From Toxorhynchites rutilus septentrionalis (Eukaryota > Arthropoda > Insecta > Diptera > Culicidae), in assembly GCF_029784135.1 (NCBI RefSeq), contig NC_073746.1:72024042-72088041 (forward strand): a stretch of 64,000 bases of DNA. The letters are read 5' to 3'. The stretch's first letter is position 1; every line of letters starts with the position of its first letter. This document shows, piece after piece, positions 22,066-34,959 of this stretch. The translations under genes and the position numbers were made by a program. Under the pieces are notes generated by a model. The model worked only from the letters and a program-made list of their open reading frames with translations, searched no databases and was not told where the DNA came from.

Positions 22066-22600
22066 ATGGCAAGTAAGAGGAAAGAAACCGATATTGTTAC
22101 ACGTACTATGACAACAAGTAGGACTTCTTCGACAAGTCGACATTGCAACCACTCTACAATAAAGAAAATCATAAACAAGTGGAAATACGAAGAAATCATG
22201 GAAAATCTCCCTAGTAAAGGACACAAACGGGTCCTGTTTTCCGATGATGAACGGATAATTGTGCGAACATTTCGAAAGAACCCTGAAACAAACAATCCTA
22301 AATTGGCTACCGAAGTAGCCGGCATCATTGAACGTCCTGTCAGCTCAAACACCGTCCGGAGAGTAGCATACAGGAAAAATCTGAGAGGTCGTGTTGCCCG
22401 TAAAAAGTATTTCATCCCAAAGGTGAATATAAGGCATAGGTAAACAGACCTAAGTAATTCTGTAACAAGGTCTTTTATACGGATGAGACGAAAACCAATC
22501 TTTTTGAATCGGATGGATGTGGAGGAAACCAGGATCGGTGCTCTAGATTCAGCATTTTGTTCCCACAGTAAATCATGGCGAAGACAGTCAGCTGATGGAA
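22066..22600 (+). pseudogene. Tc1-like transposase relic
   Basis: An open frame from the ATG at 22066 gives about 125 residues of the helix-turn-helix N-terminus (IIENLPSKGHKR-like and NTVRRVAYRKNLRGRVARKK). A stop at 22441 breaks it. Shortly after, in another frame, FYTDETKTNLFESDG corresponds to the first catalytic Asp motif of Tc1 (FTDESKFNLFGSDG). Nothing later in the family order follows, so the 3' half is lost. I found no convincing terminal repeats. Confidence 0.75.
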
Positions 22601-22629
22601 GATTTTTTGTTTGTTTTTTAAACATGAAG

Positions 22630-23200
22630 TAGAAATGTGACCATTTTGAATTATTTTCTTATCACTACGTAAGAGTAAAGGGGATCGATTTTACGATGAA
22701 TATAAGTTGCTTTCGATTATTTACTTTTACTCAAGAATAAAAAACCAACACGGGGCACTCATTTGTTGAGGGTTGTATACCTTGTCATCCATCTGACATC
22801 ATCCGTTGGATGAAACATCAGGTCCGCTTAAACTGGGATATAGCCTGTAGAAACATTCATCCCGCCCATCTTCACAAAATCAAAAACACCACTATTCCAT
22901 AGTTTGAACGCAATGTCCTGGAAAAATGATAATGAAGATGGTGAAGTTCCGAGCGACATAGAATGCGCTGCCGTAACTATTTCTCAAATCGTGACGTCAC
23001 TATTTGTGTTTATATTTGATTGCCTGATCCATGTGAAATTGCTATTTTTAGTAAGTGTTTTATCAATAAAAACATACATTTTATTGAAGTTCCGCGGATC
23101 ATGAGTATAATGTGGACCTTGGACTTGGACTATGCAATACTTGCTCCATTTGTCTTATACACTTTCATCCACTTTTTCTTTAAATCCTTTCTTCCCTGTT
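22630..23200. other. gene-free sequence
   Basis: No feature recognised between the Tc1 relic and the DD37E relic. Confidence 0.4.
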
Positions 23201-23204
23201 ATCC

Positions 23205-24860
23205 GGAGCTCACCCTTCATAATCGCCCAGAATTTTTCTATTGGGCAAAGCTCTGGCGAGTTTGACGGATTTGCCTTCTTCGGTACAAATCAACATCGTA
23301 TCACGTAATGGCACAATGCCAGATCCGGTCGAAACAGAGTGTCACTTTCGTGGGACTGGAGGAAGGGCAGCAGGCGCTTCTGGAAGAATTCTTATTTATA
23401 TATTTGACCGTTGATGGAGCCGTTCATTATGTACGACTTGCTGAATTTGTCGCCTCATAGTTCGCCTGCCACACCAAGTTCTATCTGGGAAATTTGTCGA
23501 CCTTCTCCTTCCGGAACTTCTCCGGAACATCCAGGTGGGACTTGCCGGCGAAAAACTCCAGGTCGGATATCTGCTTCACTTCCTCTTTAATGTACGTCAC
23601 GTCGTCCTTCAAGATGCATTTCGACTGCATCAACCACTCGTGGTTAGCTAGGCTAGGCTAGGCGCCTTCTTTACATTGAAGACATGAGGTCCGGCCAGCT
23701 TCATTGTCTGCAGACGAAAGAATTACCCTTCTTGGCCATGTCCCGAATCGAAAGATTCGGATTGCGCTTGAAGTAATCCCTCACCTACCTTGCCTTGACG
23801 GAGTCAGTCGTCTTCGCTTTTCTTCCGCTACCAGCTCACCGCTGGTCTCGTCTCGTCTGAGTCTCCATTATGGTGCCAATGAAAATGGTCATTTCAAATT
23901 CCAAAAAGTTACCCCGTAAAAAACTGTTCACCACCTCGAAAAAACACCCTATGCAAAATATCAGCTCAATCGGACTCGAGGGAGAGTGGTGCAAAGCGGT
24001 CAAAGTTTGAATAGTTTTTGAATATCGAAAAATCACCTAATCAATTATCTCGAATTTTTATCATAAAAAAAAATGTTTTTTTTTTAGCACTTGGTCATTT
24101 TTCCGCCTGAAAAAGCGATTTTGACTAAATTTTTTTTTGAGATAACTGTAAATCTCGACGTGTCATGCAATTTTAAGACATTTGACATCAATTTTTTTTT
24201 TTAAAGCCCGATTTCCGGTGATTTTTCGGTTTTCAGAAAGCTGAAATTTTAACGTCTGCGACACCAGTAAATGAAGTCCGAATGAGCTAAAATTTTACAT
24301 AGGGTATATTATCGTGCAAATCAACCTTTTGCAGCAAGTTTCGAACGAAAAATCGAGATAACTATTTTTATTGGCACGCTAAACCATATTTTTCATTTCG
24401 TATTCCGAAAAAAAAACTGAGTCCCAGAGTGTCGGTTTTTGACATAAAATTTTTTTCGGGATGACACTATATCTCGATGTTTCATGCATTTTTAAGACAT
24501 GTGGCATCAATTTTTTTTTCTCGAAAACCCCGATTTCCCTTCCTCGGGTGATTTTTCGATTTAAAAAAACTCAAACTTTGACCGCTTTGCACCACTCTCC
24601 CTTAAGTCCGATTGAGCTGAAATTTGGCATAGGGTGTTTTTTCGAGGTGGTAATAGGGTAACTTTTTGAAATTTTAGGGTCGATTTTTTCCCATACATTA
24701 ATTGACACCCTAGTCCCCATGAACGATTTTACCACACGGGACACGGTCGAATGGTCTATTTCCAACTGTTTTGCGATCAACCTTTGGGACTTGTCTAGAT
24801 TTTCAACCACCACACTCATATTTTTTGTCGAAGCACTTCTTGCTTGGAAGCCATCTCGAT
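23205..24860 (-). pseudogene. DD37E transposase relic, split by a MITE
   Basis: On the - strand the N-terminus lies at about 24855-24690: MASKQEVLRQKI, then after a frameshift AKQLEIDHSTVSRVVKSF. The sequence is then interrupted by the palindrome at 24690-23868 and resumes at about 23865. That part holds DYFKRNPNLSIRDMAKK, a GVFRRQ/FFAGKS stretch, NGSINGQIYK, RPDLALCHY (second catalytic Asp) and SPELCPIEKFW (Glu). Many stops and frame changes show it is long dead. The 5'-to-3' order is preserved on both sides, so the palindrome was inserted into an existing copy. Confidence 0.75.
23868..24690. repeat. palindromic MITE
   Basis: The outer arms 23868-24035 and 24540-24690 are inverted copies (AAAAAGTTACCC, CACCTCGAAAAAACACCCTA, GCTCAATCGGACT and GCGGTCAAAGTTTGA). 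An inner pair of arms (about 24060-24200 and 24400-24530) repeats ATCTCGA.GT.TCATGCA.TTTTAAGACAT. A half copy is at 10092-10645. It is non-coding. Confidence 0.75.
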
Positions 24861-24869
24861 AACCACTTG

Positions 24870-27800
24870 AGATCGTGACGAAATTTTACACATGTAAACA
24901 TTACACTCTGAACTAGTTTTACTCAAAAGTTCATCTATTTTTATCCATGCAATTAAAAATTATACACAAAAGAAAGTGTTTTTTTTCGAATACAATCTTT
25001 ATCTTGGTACTCAGAACAATGTTACGTGATTTGTTATGTGTTATTTGGCAGAGGAATCTCAACTTAGTATTGATAAAGAAACAACCCAAGTGATACTTAA
25101 ATGAGAAGGCATAGCTCCCCGAGGAACGTTAGTGCCATCGAAGAAGATGTTCTACTTTGAAACATTCAATAAAGGGCGACACGAAATTATGGTAACACAA
25201 CAAATTTACTCTAAATTCTCTTGTATTTACCGCATAAAAACCAAATTCATATTGAAATTTTCAATGAAACCGGCCAAAATTATGGTTTTTCATTGTACTG
25301 CTCCAAAAGCACAAACGAAAAAGTTTTTGGGGGCACTCCGTTTTGTAAATTTAATCATTAATAGTTAATTTTCTAATTAAAGCTTACTTTGGTTGCCACA
25401 GGATAACCTGCCAATAAAGTGTTTCGCTGGGAAGCTTGCTCTTTTTTCTTAAAACAATCATCCAATTAGAAGTTATCTTTTACGGTTCAAAACTCCTGTC
25501 CTGGTATTTGTTGGAAGTCAGTGAAATGCTGAACATGCTGAAATATTGGAATTTCATAGGATATATGCAAGGCCATGGTACTCGCAAAGGAATGACCTTT
25601 ACGATTTAAATTTTTAATAATAGAGATGGAATCATTACGATGTCTATGTCGACAAGTTAATAGTAGCTATGGTTCATAAACCTCACACAAAACTATGATT
25701 CCTGTAGCTCACTAAAAACAAGGCCTTAAGCATCTTACTAATGCCAAGTAAAACAATTACGAAGTGGAGGAATCGTAGTGGAATATCCGTTTCCTATGAG
25801 CAGCGTGCCAGACTGTAAAACATTTTGTCTATAATTAAGGTGAGGAAAGGTCGTCTTTCACTAACTCATCATGAAACTTGGCGGCGAGGGAACATATTTG
25901 TAGATCAGCAGATCTGCAACTGACGACGAACAAGTGCAGTATGAACTATCGCAGAAAACGACTTTAAATGATCAGATATACCAAAAACAAACCATTACAA
26001 CAATGAAAAATGCAACATTATAAATTAAAAATATCGCCTATTTTCCTCGAATCAATAAGTAGATGCCTAAATGTGTCCAGCTGTGCTTAAGTAGTGTTTA
26101 ATTTGCTGATGACGCTTGAAAATAAATCTCGTAAAGCAACCCCCCTTCCCGCAAATCTACAAAAGCCCATTAAATACTAGACGGTACTCTCTCGTACGCG
26201 TGCAGTCGACAAAACGACGAAAAACATAACATAATAATTATCAACCGAGTAGTTGAAACATCTAGATCAATTAACAAACGATGGGTCAGATTAAACTTTT
26301 TCGACAAATTGAATACGATTGAGTCCTTTCATAGAGACAATAATTTATAAATATAGAGATATAGTACACACCAGTGTAACCAGATCGCATTGTTTTAAGG
26401 CGCAAAAGCGAAGAAAAATTATTAGAAGATAGCCGATGTATCATATCTGCAAGAAGAAAATCGTTTTTATATACAACTAACATTTATACGAGATGGGAAT
26501 CACTGTTAGCCATTGAAACAAAGTAGAATCATGCATATATAAATAGTAACAGCGCTTATGTACAGTTCAATTATTTATTTCTATAAATAGGCCACAATGG
26601 CACATGTAGCGTGTAAGTTATTTGGCTATAGCATAAACAACTATTTTTACAAGCCATGGTAGAAACTTAGTTTCAAGTTTCTGAGCTAATCAACGTTTAG
26701 ACACAATGAGTGAGCATTTTATATCAAATCAAAAAACTGACAAGTTTGAGATAGCGAATATATAAAGAAGAAGAAAAACTACAAGAACTAATGGCTCCAC
26801 TTGAACTCCCGGCGCGGCCGCACCTAATTTACGTATAGGAGCTGAATTCAAACGAATACAAAACAAAAAAAACGATGGTTTTAACCCGTAGTTCAACCTC
26901 ACATATCGTGTACAGAATTGGCACAGCCCTTCGAGTCAGCCGAAGATGGTGGCACAACATCGCCAATCTTGTACATACACACACTATCCGACAAGTACAA
27001 AATTTAACTTGTATCATTTTAGTCTGGAAATATCAACTCATATCCTTTTTATCGATAGGCAAAGTTTTCCACTCGATTCCATTTTCCTGAGATAGCTAAA
27101 ATGCACGTATCGATACTTACATACCTACACAGCACACTTCCTTGCGCGTAGCCCTAGTAGACTATCAGTCGATCTGATAGATGAAAGCGAGAAAATAACG
27201 ACAATATTAGATGTGAATCAGAAGGGAAAAGATTACGATCAACACTGTCGTATCATGACAATAACTAGCGTCTAGCATTATTCCTAAGTCACCGATAGAA
27301 TTGTATTATACCGAGGCAATGTACAATAACACAAAGATGGATTGTACTTCAACGCGAAAATAAAAATAGAACAGAAATTACGATAGAGAAAACAGTAGTG
27401 ACTTTTTTACAATTTAGGGTAATGTACTATAATAATGGAATTAAAAACGAGTAACGAGAAAGTCGTTCGAACGCTTTAACATTGCTAGGTTATTTTTGCT
27501 AGAAACAAGTAAACGTTCATCTTTAGCTTTGCTAAAACCAATTGAGCCAACTCTCAGATTGAGATTGTATTGAAGTGTATAACAAAATCACGTATGCGCA
27601 TAAACTATAGCTACTAAATAAGACGAACGAAAGCAAAAAAAAAAACAAAATCAAGTTTCCAAGATTCTAATTTTCATCTCAACTACTAAATATCTAAATA
27701 CGGATGCGATGCAGCAGCAGCGAGTTCTTGTTAATCTTTTCTAGATTTTATTCCAAAATAAAGAATTAATTATGAACCAGTTTTAAACAACAACAAAAAT

Positions 27801-28235
27801 CATTAGAAGTTACACAGTATTTTCCGCCAATTAGCAGCTTTTTGAGCAAGAACGAAATACTTATTGGGAGAAAAAAAAATCTCAACTATACCGAAAGGGA
27901 GGAAGAAACTATTCATCTCTGTGAAGTTATTACTGTGAAATACAGTAATAAATCAACGATTCAATAAAATTTTAGTTTTGCTATATGGTAATTTTCGTCG
28001 CGAGAGGATACTTTTGACACTTTTTGAAACATTTTTTCTTACTTTATATCTGCTGACAAATTCTTCCTGAAGTATGACATGTTCCTAAACATTGTACCCT
28101 GTACCCTGCTTAAAAATTCCCTTGAAAATTGTCCAGTAACGTTCGATTGGTCGCAGCTAGGGACAAACCGCTGGATTGATGTTTTTTCGTCGTACTTTTG
28201 CCATTGCTATCGGAAACATACTTGTTGGAATTTTT
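24870..28235. other. long AT-rich tract without genes
   Basis: I see no coding exon in 3.3 kb. From about 26100 to 27970 the + strand is A- and C-rich with several AATAAA-like motifs (for example near 27357 and 27964), like a long insect 3' UTR, but no coding exon was found upstream to which it could belong. A short GC-rich block at 26800-26830 contains the NotI-like octamer GCGGCCGC. Confidence 0.35.
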
Positions 28236-28239
28236 CTCG

Positions 28240-29190
28240 GTTGTTTTCATAGATTTATTTATTAGGTCCTCCTCCGTTTTCGCCACTAAATTGTTAGAGT
28301 AGACCGTCCGCTTCAGGCTTGCCCAAAATTTCTTGATGAGATGCAGCTAGGGGACGTTCGGAGGGTTGATGGATTTCGGAACAACGGGCCCTATTATGTA
28401 AATCGAGTCGATAAGAATCGACCATCTCTATCACTATTACATCGAGCAAAATTTCGTCTTTTATAAATCCAGATAATTCTATTTAGTCTAGTTCTTGCTA
28501 GAACTTTATCTAGAACGTAATCTTCCCGTTCACCGCAAGTTCCGAACGGAAGAAGAGCGGCTTTTACATCCCCTTTTCGCTGATGGTTAGCCACAGAAGC
28601 GCCTTCTTTGGGAACTTGGTGTAGGAGACGTACTTCTCGTCGGAACTTACCTACTTGGTGGGGGACGTAAAAGTGCTGATTCCCTGACAGTCGTTGCCAT
28701 CCAGTATTAATTACGTCTCGTCGTCAATGACGACTGCGATACTCCGCTTCGTCGGAAAAATTTCATTCTCCATCTCTTTCAGCTATTGTTTATAGTTCAC
28801 AGCTTGCTGTTCCGACATGACCGGTCTTGAATTACGTTTCCGCATGATGATTTCTATCTCCGCTAGATATTTCCTCAATGTCTGGCTCGTTGCTCCGACC
28901 TCCCGGCTCAAATCCTGGAATAATGTAGCCACCTTTCACTTCGTCTTCTGCTTTAGTTTTAGCTGTAGTTTACGATAACGTTGCATCGGCAATAATTCCA
29001 ATGCAAGATACTGGACTATTGGTCGCACGACCCCTGAAGAATTGGGCAACAAGAAGTGGTTTGGTGTAAGGGATTACTCATTGCTGGAGCTTGAGCTTGG
29101 GTAGACAGTACACTTCGTAGTTGCTCTCCGTGATTGACCTGAACCAGTCTTGCTAGTGGTCACCATCGCATGACTATTCATGAAGACGTA
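28240..29190 (-). pseudogene. DD37E transposase relic
   Basis: On the - strand VVPKSINPPNVP, followed by a stop and a LHLIKKFWASLKR stretch, corresponds to the VPK-x-x-NPPN-x-PE-x-RPIEKYW segment that carries the third catalytic Glu. Further upstream on the same strand, a D-rich DDET-like motif is recognisable around 28710-28740. The copy is full of stops. I could not locate intact ends. Confidence 0.6.
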
Positions 29191-29589
29191 TGTGCTGTGT
29201 CATTAATGAACATAATAAAATTGACAGTCAAACGCCCGTCGAACTAAAAATGTCATATGACATTTTGACTTATTTTCGTCTGATTCATTAGATATTTATA
29301 GTCCTGTAATTAAACAACAGTGTTTACGGGGAACGCTCACCGCTTAGAACGATCGTTCAACACTTTCGCACTTGATAGGGCAGAGTTTGACGGTTGCTGT
29401 AATATAAGCAATCCGTCCAAATACCATCCATCGTGTGTGAGTGAGGAGGTGAATGTTTGTGTGCAGCTACGCTTGAAAGCAGAATGAAAAGAGAAAACGA
29501 ATGCATACCACTGTAGTTTTAATGTCATTTGACATAAAATTTGTCATTTGACATTAAAATTACAGGCCAATTAGCCAGAATTAAAGGAT

Positions 29590-31290
29590 GGTTATGACCA
29601 CAATATTCCCAACATGAAAGCCAGGCAGTCCCTCACACCTAGCGGTGAACCTGGGACATACGAATACGACGTGTTCCGGTGTTTCCACCACATCGTCACA
29701 CTCCGAACAGAGTGGCGAACGTACGTACCCGAACCGATGTGAATATTGCCTGAAGTAGACATGTCCTGACAGGAGCTGCGTGAAGCCAAAATTTGTCTCC
29801 CCGTGCTTCCTGTTCAATCAGATCGATAGTACCGGTATGAGCCTATACGATAACTGCCCTCTAGCTTCCTAAAAGTCTGCGCAGGTACCCAGGAACCGAT
29901 TCGATTCGACGGGCGTCACTGGACTGGATCTTCACCATCACGACACGGCCCGCATCTCGGCACAACTTCTTCAAACAGTTCAATTTGATCAGTCTAGCTG
30001 GTCTAGCTCCTCGGTACATCGTACTATGATCCTCTCTGTCAACCGTTTTCTGCTCGTTGGACGCGTCTTCTGAGACTTCACATGCTCTCACCAGTAATTC
30101 TGTTAACTTTTCCGCGTTCCAGTTTGGAACGTCACCACCTTCATCCCATACTGAACGAGAAAGTTCGATCACACTGTATGGAATGTCATAATTAGTCCTA
30201 AGTTCCATGTATCATTGTAATGGCATTAGTATCTGGTTGCGGTAATTTAAAAGGTTCCACCTTACACCGCAATGATCAATATACTAAAATAAAAATAAAT
30301 AATAAATGATCTGTCCGTCACCCATCTGTCCGTCACCCATCTGTCCGTCACCCATCTGCCGTTATCACGAGTTGCTCGATACGGCTCAGCTATGAATGTA
30401 ACGTCGCATTTTTTGTCTGCTGTTGACTGACCCAAATAGTTGCTGAGTTGAGTTGCAATGATTGAGATTGATCTGGATTATCTTCATTACTGCGAATCTG
30501 CAACGCCTTCTTGTACGAGGGAAATTTGAAGCCTCTTGTCGTATGGTCACTATCGTTCTCTGTTTCACAGAGCATGCATCTCAGTTGCTTCGTGCAGTCT
30601 CTCTCCACATACAACCTTCCCCGCCACATTTCCTACACAGATCAGATCTGTCGGAGCCTGTGCAAATACTTGCCAGATGTCCGAAGCCCATCCGCTTGAT
30701 CACCCGAGGCACAATCTTCAGCAATCACACCTACTATCTTACCCGGATCATTTTAATCCTTCCTCTTCCTTTTGCCCGATCGTGAGTTCCGGGAGACCTT
30801 CGGCGTCTCCTGTATCTCAATGGTCCCTATCCTCGACGAGTGCCTTTTCAGCAACCTCTGTTCTTAGCTGCAGCTCCTTTTGCTCGCGTTCAGCAAACAT
30901 AACGGCGGATCTGATACTCGTCACTAGCTGTTTGATTTTCAAATAAACGTTTCTATTCTTTACGAAACCATAAAACTCGTCCACCTTCTTTCTGACGTCC
31001 GTGATGTTGGACCTCCAAAGTAGTAGCCCTTCTTAGGATGTAGTCAGCGTGGATACCTGGCTTTGTACATAGCCAAGATCTACCTGGAGTGCTTGCTGCT
31101 CTTCTTGTGGTTTTGTTATGCTGGTACTCGTTGAGGCCTCTCGTGGTGACTTTTGTGACAGGTGACTTTTGCATTCTTCCGCTTCTCGTTAACACATTTT
31201 CCTCTCCTTCGTTTGTTAGGGCGATTTTTGTAATTATCCAAGTTTTTAGGCCCCCGCTTCGGGCAGCTATTTCCATTCGTTGTACATAAT
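29590..31290 (-). pseudogene. non-LTR retrotransposon relic (R1/LOA-like)
   Basis: On the - strand, about 31276-30953 reads as a gag-like ORF1 piece. A zinc-knuckle region follows, seen as RCMLCETENDSDHTTRG near 30590. An overlapping ORF2 start, MKIIQINLNHCNSTQQLF (30489 downward), is the endonuclease N-terminus of this group. Most of the endonuclease and reverse transcriptase are missing. The end of ORF2 remains at about 29817-29590: LLSGHVYFRQYSHRFG then SPLCSECDDVVETPEHVVF, the Cys/His motif after the reverse transcriptase. The middle piece (30208-29861) is probably the endonuclease-to-RT linker. The order is that of R1- or LOA-clade elements. It is dead. Confidence 0.7.
30307..30352 (+). 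repeat. minisatellite, 15-bp unit x3
   Basis: Three exact units of CTGTCCGTCACCCAT in tandem, interrupting the LINE relic. Confidence 0.85.
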
Positions 31291-32832
31291 CACTTGTTGT
31301 GACCCCGTGGTTATCTTTGCAAGCAGTGAAGCCTTTCTATGGCCCCCTTCACGGAGACCGTGATCAGAGCCGAATCAGCGTTAGTAAGGAATGTGGCATT
31401 TGAGCCTAGTACCTAGTGCTGAGCCTAGACGAGCTTCGAACGTACCCGGAGGCCTGCCAAAGTTTCACCGGGTCGATCAAAATTAGCTTCAAGTAGCGTC
31501 AAATGAACACTCAAAATATTACCTAACGAATTTCAAGCACGAGACAGCAGTTGTGCTGCCAACAAATGTTTTCCGGATTGCTTCGATACGATCTGTTATT
31601 GTGAACACTTTTATTCGTTACGTAAGCACTGGCCGATTAGCGATTTTTACATACCTTCTACTCCATTGCTTTTATTTGAATTTATTAGCTTTTAGTGATG
31701 ATGGATTTTAAGATTTAAAAAATTCAAAATGTCTAATATATGAGATAAATATACATTTCTGGTAGAAAACTATAGAACACTGAAGTGTCGAAAGTATCCT
31801 TGCTCGACGAAGTATCCCCATACGACGGCACCATAATTTATAGTTGTTGATAACCAAAAACAAATACTAATGTTCGTTTCTGTTTTAGCTAATAAAAATC
31901 GATCCGAAATGTAACTTCCGATCATATTTTGATTGTGAATCAAAATAATTCATATTCAAACAATTTATCTTCCTAATCCCGTGCCTTTATACTTAATTAA
32001 TGAAAAAAAACTTTTGTTCATTTTGACAATGTCAATCGTTGCAAACTAAGTTTATCCAATCTCCAAGCCTAACGATGGACCACGTCCAAGTCGAATACAC
32101 ACACAAGAAAAAAAATCATATAAATTTGGTTCCAATATAAAAACCGTATTCTAAATAATTTTAAAGTAAACCAACTGAGTAGAGACATAAAGAAAGCATA
32201 ACATAAACAAAATAGAAAAACACCTAATTCACTGAAAACTCCAAAACAAATGTAGCTTTAAATGTGGACAATAAAATGATAGCCATTTTGATTACTAACC
32301 GATCAAACTACATACACATATATGATGAAATGAAAAAAAAACACAAACACATGTTGAAGTGAACTAAACAGAAACATAGTAGTGATGATAGAAACAAAAC
32401 GAACTAAATCTAGAGAAACCTTTATAACCTGGAATAACGCCGAGTGTCAATTAAGTTGTTGAAACGTTGAAAAAAATTGTTTAATATTTATCTATTCTAT
32501 TTTCTAAAGAACCGAAACAGTTTCAGTTCTAGATGCGGTTGGTTAACTTAGAGAAAGAGAACAAGTGTAAACATATATGGAAAAAATTGTAGATAATATA
32601 TCGAGCTAGTTTCGTTCCGAACGGATTGTTCCATTTAAAAATAACTCATTTGCTTGGCAAAAGTTCAACTTTTAAAGAAAAAACAAATATAAAAAAAGCA
32701 TTTAGTGGAGGGACATGAAGCCGTTTCGACCACATTTGTAAGATTAAACTAGAGAGAAGAATAAATCTATTTGCAGAAATCCTGCCAAGTGTTGTATACA
32801 TGAACGAAAAGATACCTTAGATCACGCTCCAT
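31291..32832. other. gene-free AT-rich tract
   Basis: No coding exon is seen. The part next to the stop codon at 32833 is presumably the 3' UTR of the coiled-coil gene on the - strand; an ATTAAA on that strand near 32484-32479 is a possible poly(A) signal. The rest has no recognised element. Confidence 0.4.
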
Positions 32833-34029
32833 TTACTCGTCTATATTTTCGTTTGGTGGATTAGATTGATCCGTCCCATAATGTGCAACTGCTTCCTCCA
32901 ACTGTTCCGAGAGACTGTCTTTTAGGGTCAGGAGTGATACGATATCGTTCCTCAACTTGTTGTTAGATTCCCGTTCCGAGTCGAGCTCCTCCTGGAGAGT
33001 CTTCAGATGATCTTCCAACTACGCAAAGAAAAGTATAATGAATACAAAATCTATAGATGAAATTCTTCAACAGTCAACATTCAAACCTTCTTATACAGAT
33101 CCGAGCCTTTCTCCAAGCTTGTCCTGCCTTCTGACTCATTCGACCATGCCCTTGCTAAAACAGGAGAGCTGAAACAATAAAAAAACACCACCAACTCTAT
33201 ACTTACATTCCAAGTCCAAAATTATGCGATTCTTCTTGCTATTTTCTTCCTGTAGAGTTTTGATTTCATCTTTATAACTTCCAATAGCCATCGCAGCTTC
33301 TCCGGCAATTTTGTTCGAAGACTCTGCCGTTTGCACAAGAACTTTGTGCTCTGCTTCCAGTTTCTGCAAGTGACTACCAAACAAGAAGAGATATCTAACT
33401 TTCTAAAATCAGTAAGCTAAACAAAACTATTCCTAACCCATTGAGCGTATCCATTGCCTTCCACATTCGCTCGCTGGAATCCGACGGTTGACTGTGTGCT
33501 GCCTGCAAGGATTTCACCTGCTCCTGTAGCCGTTTGTTCTCCCGCGCAAGCTCCATTATCTTCACCTGGAACGACTGCAGCTTGGTGTTCAATCGCTCGT
33601 GATCATTCGTCTGGAAAAGTCTTTATAATATTATTCCATTGATAACATAAGAACAGTTCACGCTACCATCGCCTCCAGCTGCACATTATGCCGTGCGGCT
33701 TTCTCCAGTAAATCCGTGCGAATGGCATCCTTCTGATTGAGCGCATCCAGGGCTATTTTAAGTTGATCCCTTAGGTCGGCGATTTCTCGCTCATAGTTTT
33801 TTACGTCCTGTTCGAGAATGGATTTGGTCCGACTGGATTCCCCCAGGGCGGTTGCCAGCGTTGTGACTTCGTTCTTAGGAAAATCATTTGAACACATGGA
33901 AACTTTCTAGGAACAGACAAAACAACTTACCCGTTTCGATTGCAGTTCGCAAATGCACTTGATTAGATGGTTTCGAATGTTTTCTAGATCGAAGTCGTTT
34001 TTAACTAGAACAAAATCCTGATAATCCAT
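32833..34029 (-). CDS. uncharacterised coiled-coil protein, six exons
   Basis: Exons on the - strand: 34029-33931, 33873-33667, 33610-33438, 33373-33207, 33154-33087 and 33018-32833. They total 900 nt, a complete 299-residue reading frame with matching phases and GT/AG borders throughout. The start is the ATG at 34029 (MDYQDFVLVKNDFDLENIRN). From residue 35 almost the whole protein is heptad-like and charged, e.g. NYEREIADLRDQLKIALDAL and ELARENKRLQEQVKSLQ, with a break around residues 130-140 (HSQPSDSS) and a Ser/Gly-rich hinge near 215-235. No signal peptide, membrane helix or catalytic motif is seen. The layout fits a cytoskeletal, centrosomal or trafficking scaffold, but I do not recognise the family. 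It stands alone among retrotransposon relics. Confidence 0.85.
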
Positions 34030-34369
34030 GGCTGGAACAGTTTTTGAAACGCTGACAATTTGAGCAAAGCAAAATTATGACGTCTATGTTCATTTGACAG
34101 CAGGGCAAATAGCGTTTCATCACAGAATTGCATACCTTCGGGTGTTTGTTTTGTGAACTTTACAAATCAACGCCGGATCACAGAGTTGAATTTCTCAGGC
34201 AACTCAACAATTTAAATTGATGCATCAATGCAGTCGGCAAATGAAGTCATAAATCCTCTGATTTATTAAGATTTAGATGCGGTCATTGAAGATAAATGCG
34301 AAACAGATGAGTGGTTGGTACTTAAACAATTAAATAATATGCAAGTTGAGAATGCAAAACCACGTGTTC

Positions 34370-34710
34370 AGCATGAGTGTCGTTAAAGTCCGCACTATCG
34401 ATGATGACTGAGAGAAGATCTAGGCGCAGCTAGAGCGTTAACATGACATCACCTTCGTTAACGGTGATCTCAGCCATCAGATCAGATCGATAATTAGAAG
34501 ATTCAGCCCAAACCAACGAACCAGTGAAAACAGTACTAGATTCAAAGACTTCGTTGCGTTCAAGATCATGGCCGTACGTAGCAACCACGTGTAACGCAGC
34601 GTGCCATATCACGCTCACTTGAAATCACCACAGCGAAAAACAGAAACACATATCGAACACATTTTGATCGATAGTCGACATTCCTCGAGCACCATAGACG
34701 ACAAATTGTT
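34370..34710 (+). pseudogene. RTE-type LINE endonuclease fragment
   Basis: Across frame changes the + strand reads FKDFVAFKIMAVRSNHV, then TETHIEHILIDSRHSSS. These correspond to the F-x-x-FK-x-x-VV-x-ST and QIDHILIDSRH blocks near the end of the endonuclease domain of RTE-clade LINEs. Stops interrupt it. A longer piece of the same type of element lies at 36771-37191. Confidence 0.6.
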
Positions 34711-34959
34711 TTCTGTATTTCTGTATTATGTGATTTTCAACACTGTTTGGCTGGTTTGTCACTTTAATTTTAGACGACCAATATCTTTTAAACATTCGAG
34801 ACAGGCGTACCCCATGGTATAATCTAAAGCGAAAGCTACAACCGAACCACGTTGCATCTCAAGAGCATAGGTTCGAAGTTGAGTTCCCGGTGAATGCACC
34901 GGTTATTAGCAGTTAAAGCAGCACCTATCAGCTAAGCGAAAACTGTCTCACGATTCGTA

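Noticed and set aside
22029..22625. 198-codon - strand open frame
   Set aside because: It is antisense to the Tc1-like transposase relic, whose family motifs read on the + strand.
26788..26837. Small ORF in a GC-rich block with a GCGGCCGC octamer
   Set aside because: Only 15 codons, no conservation evidence; the octamer alone is not a sign of cloning vector sequence.
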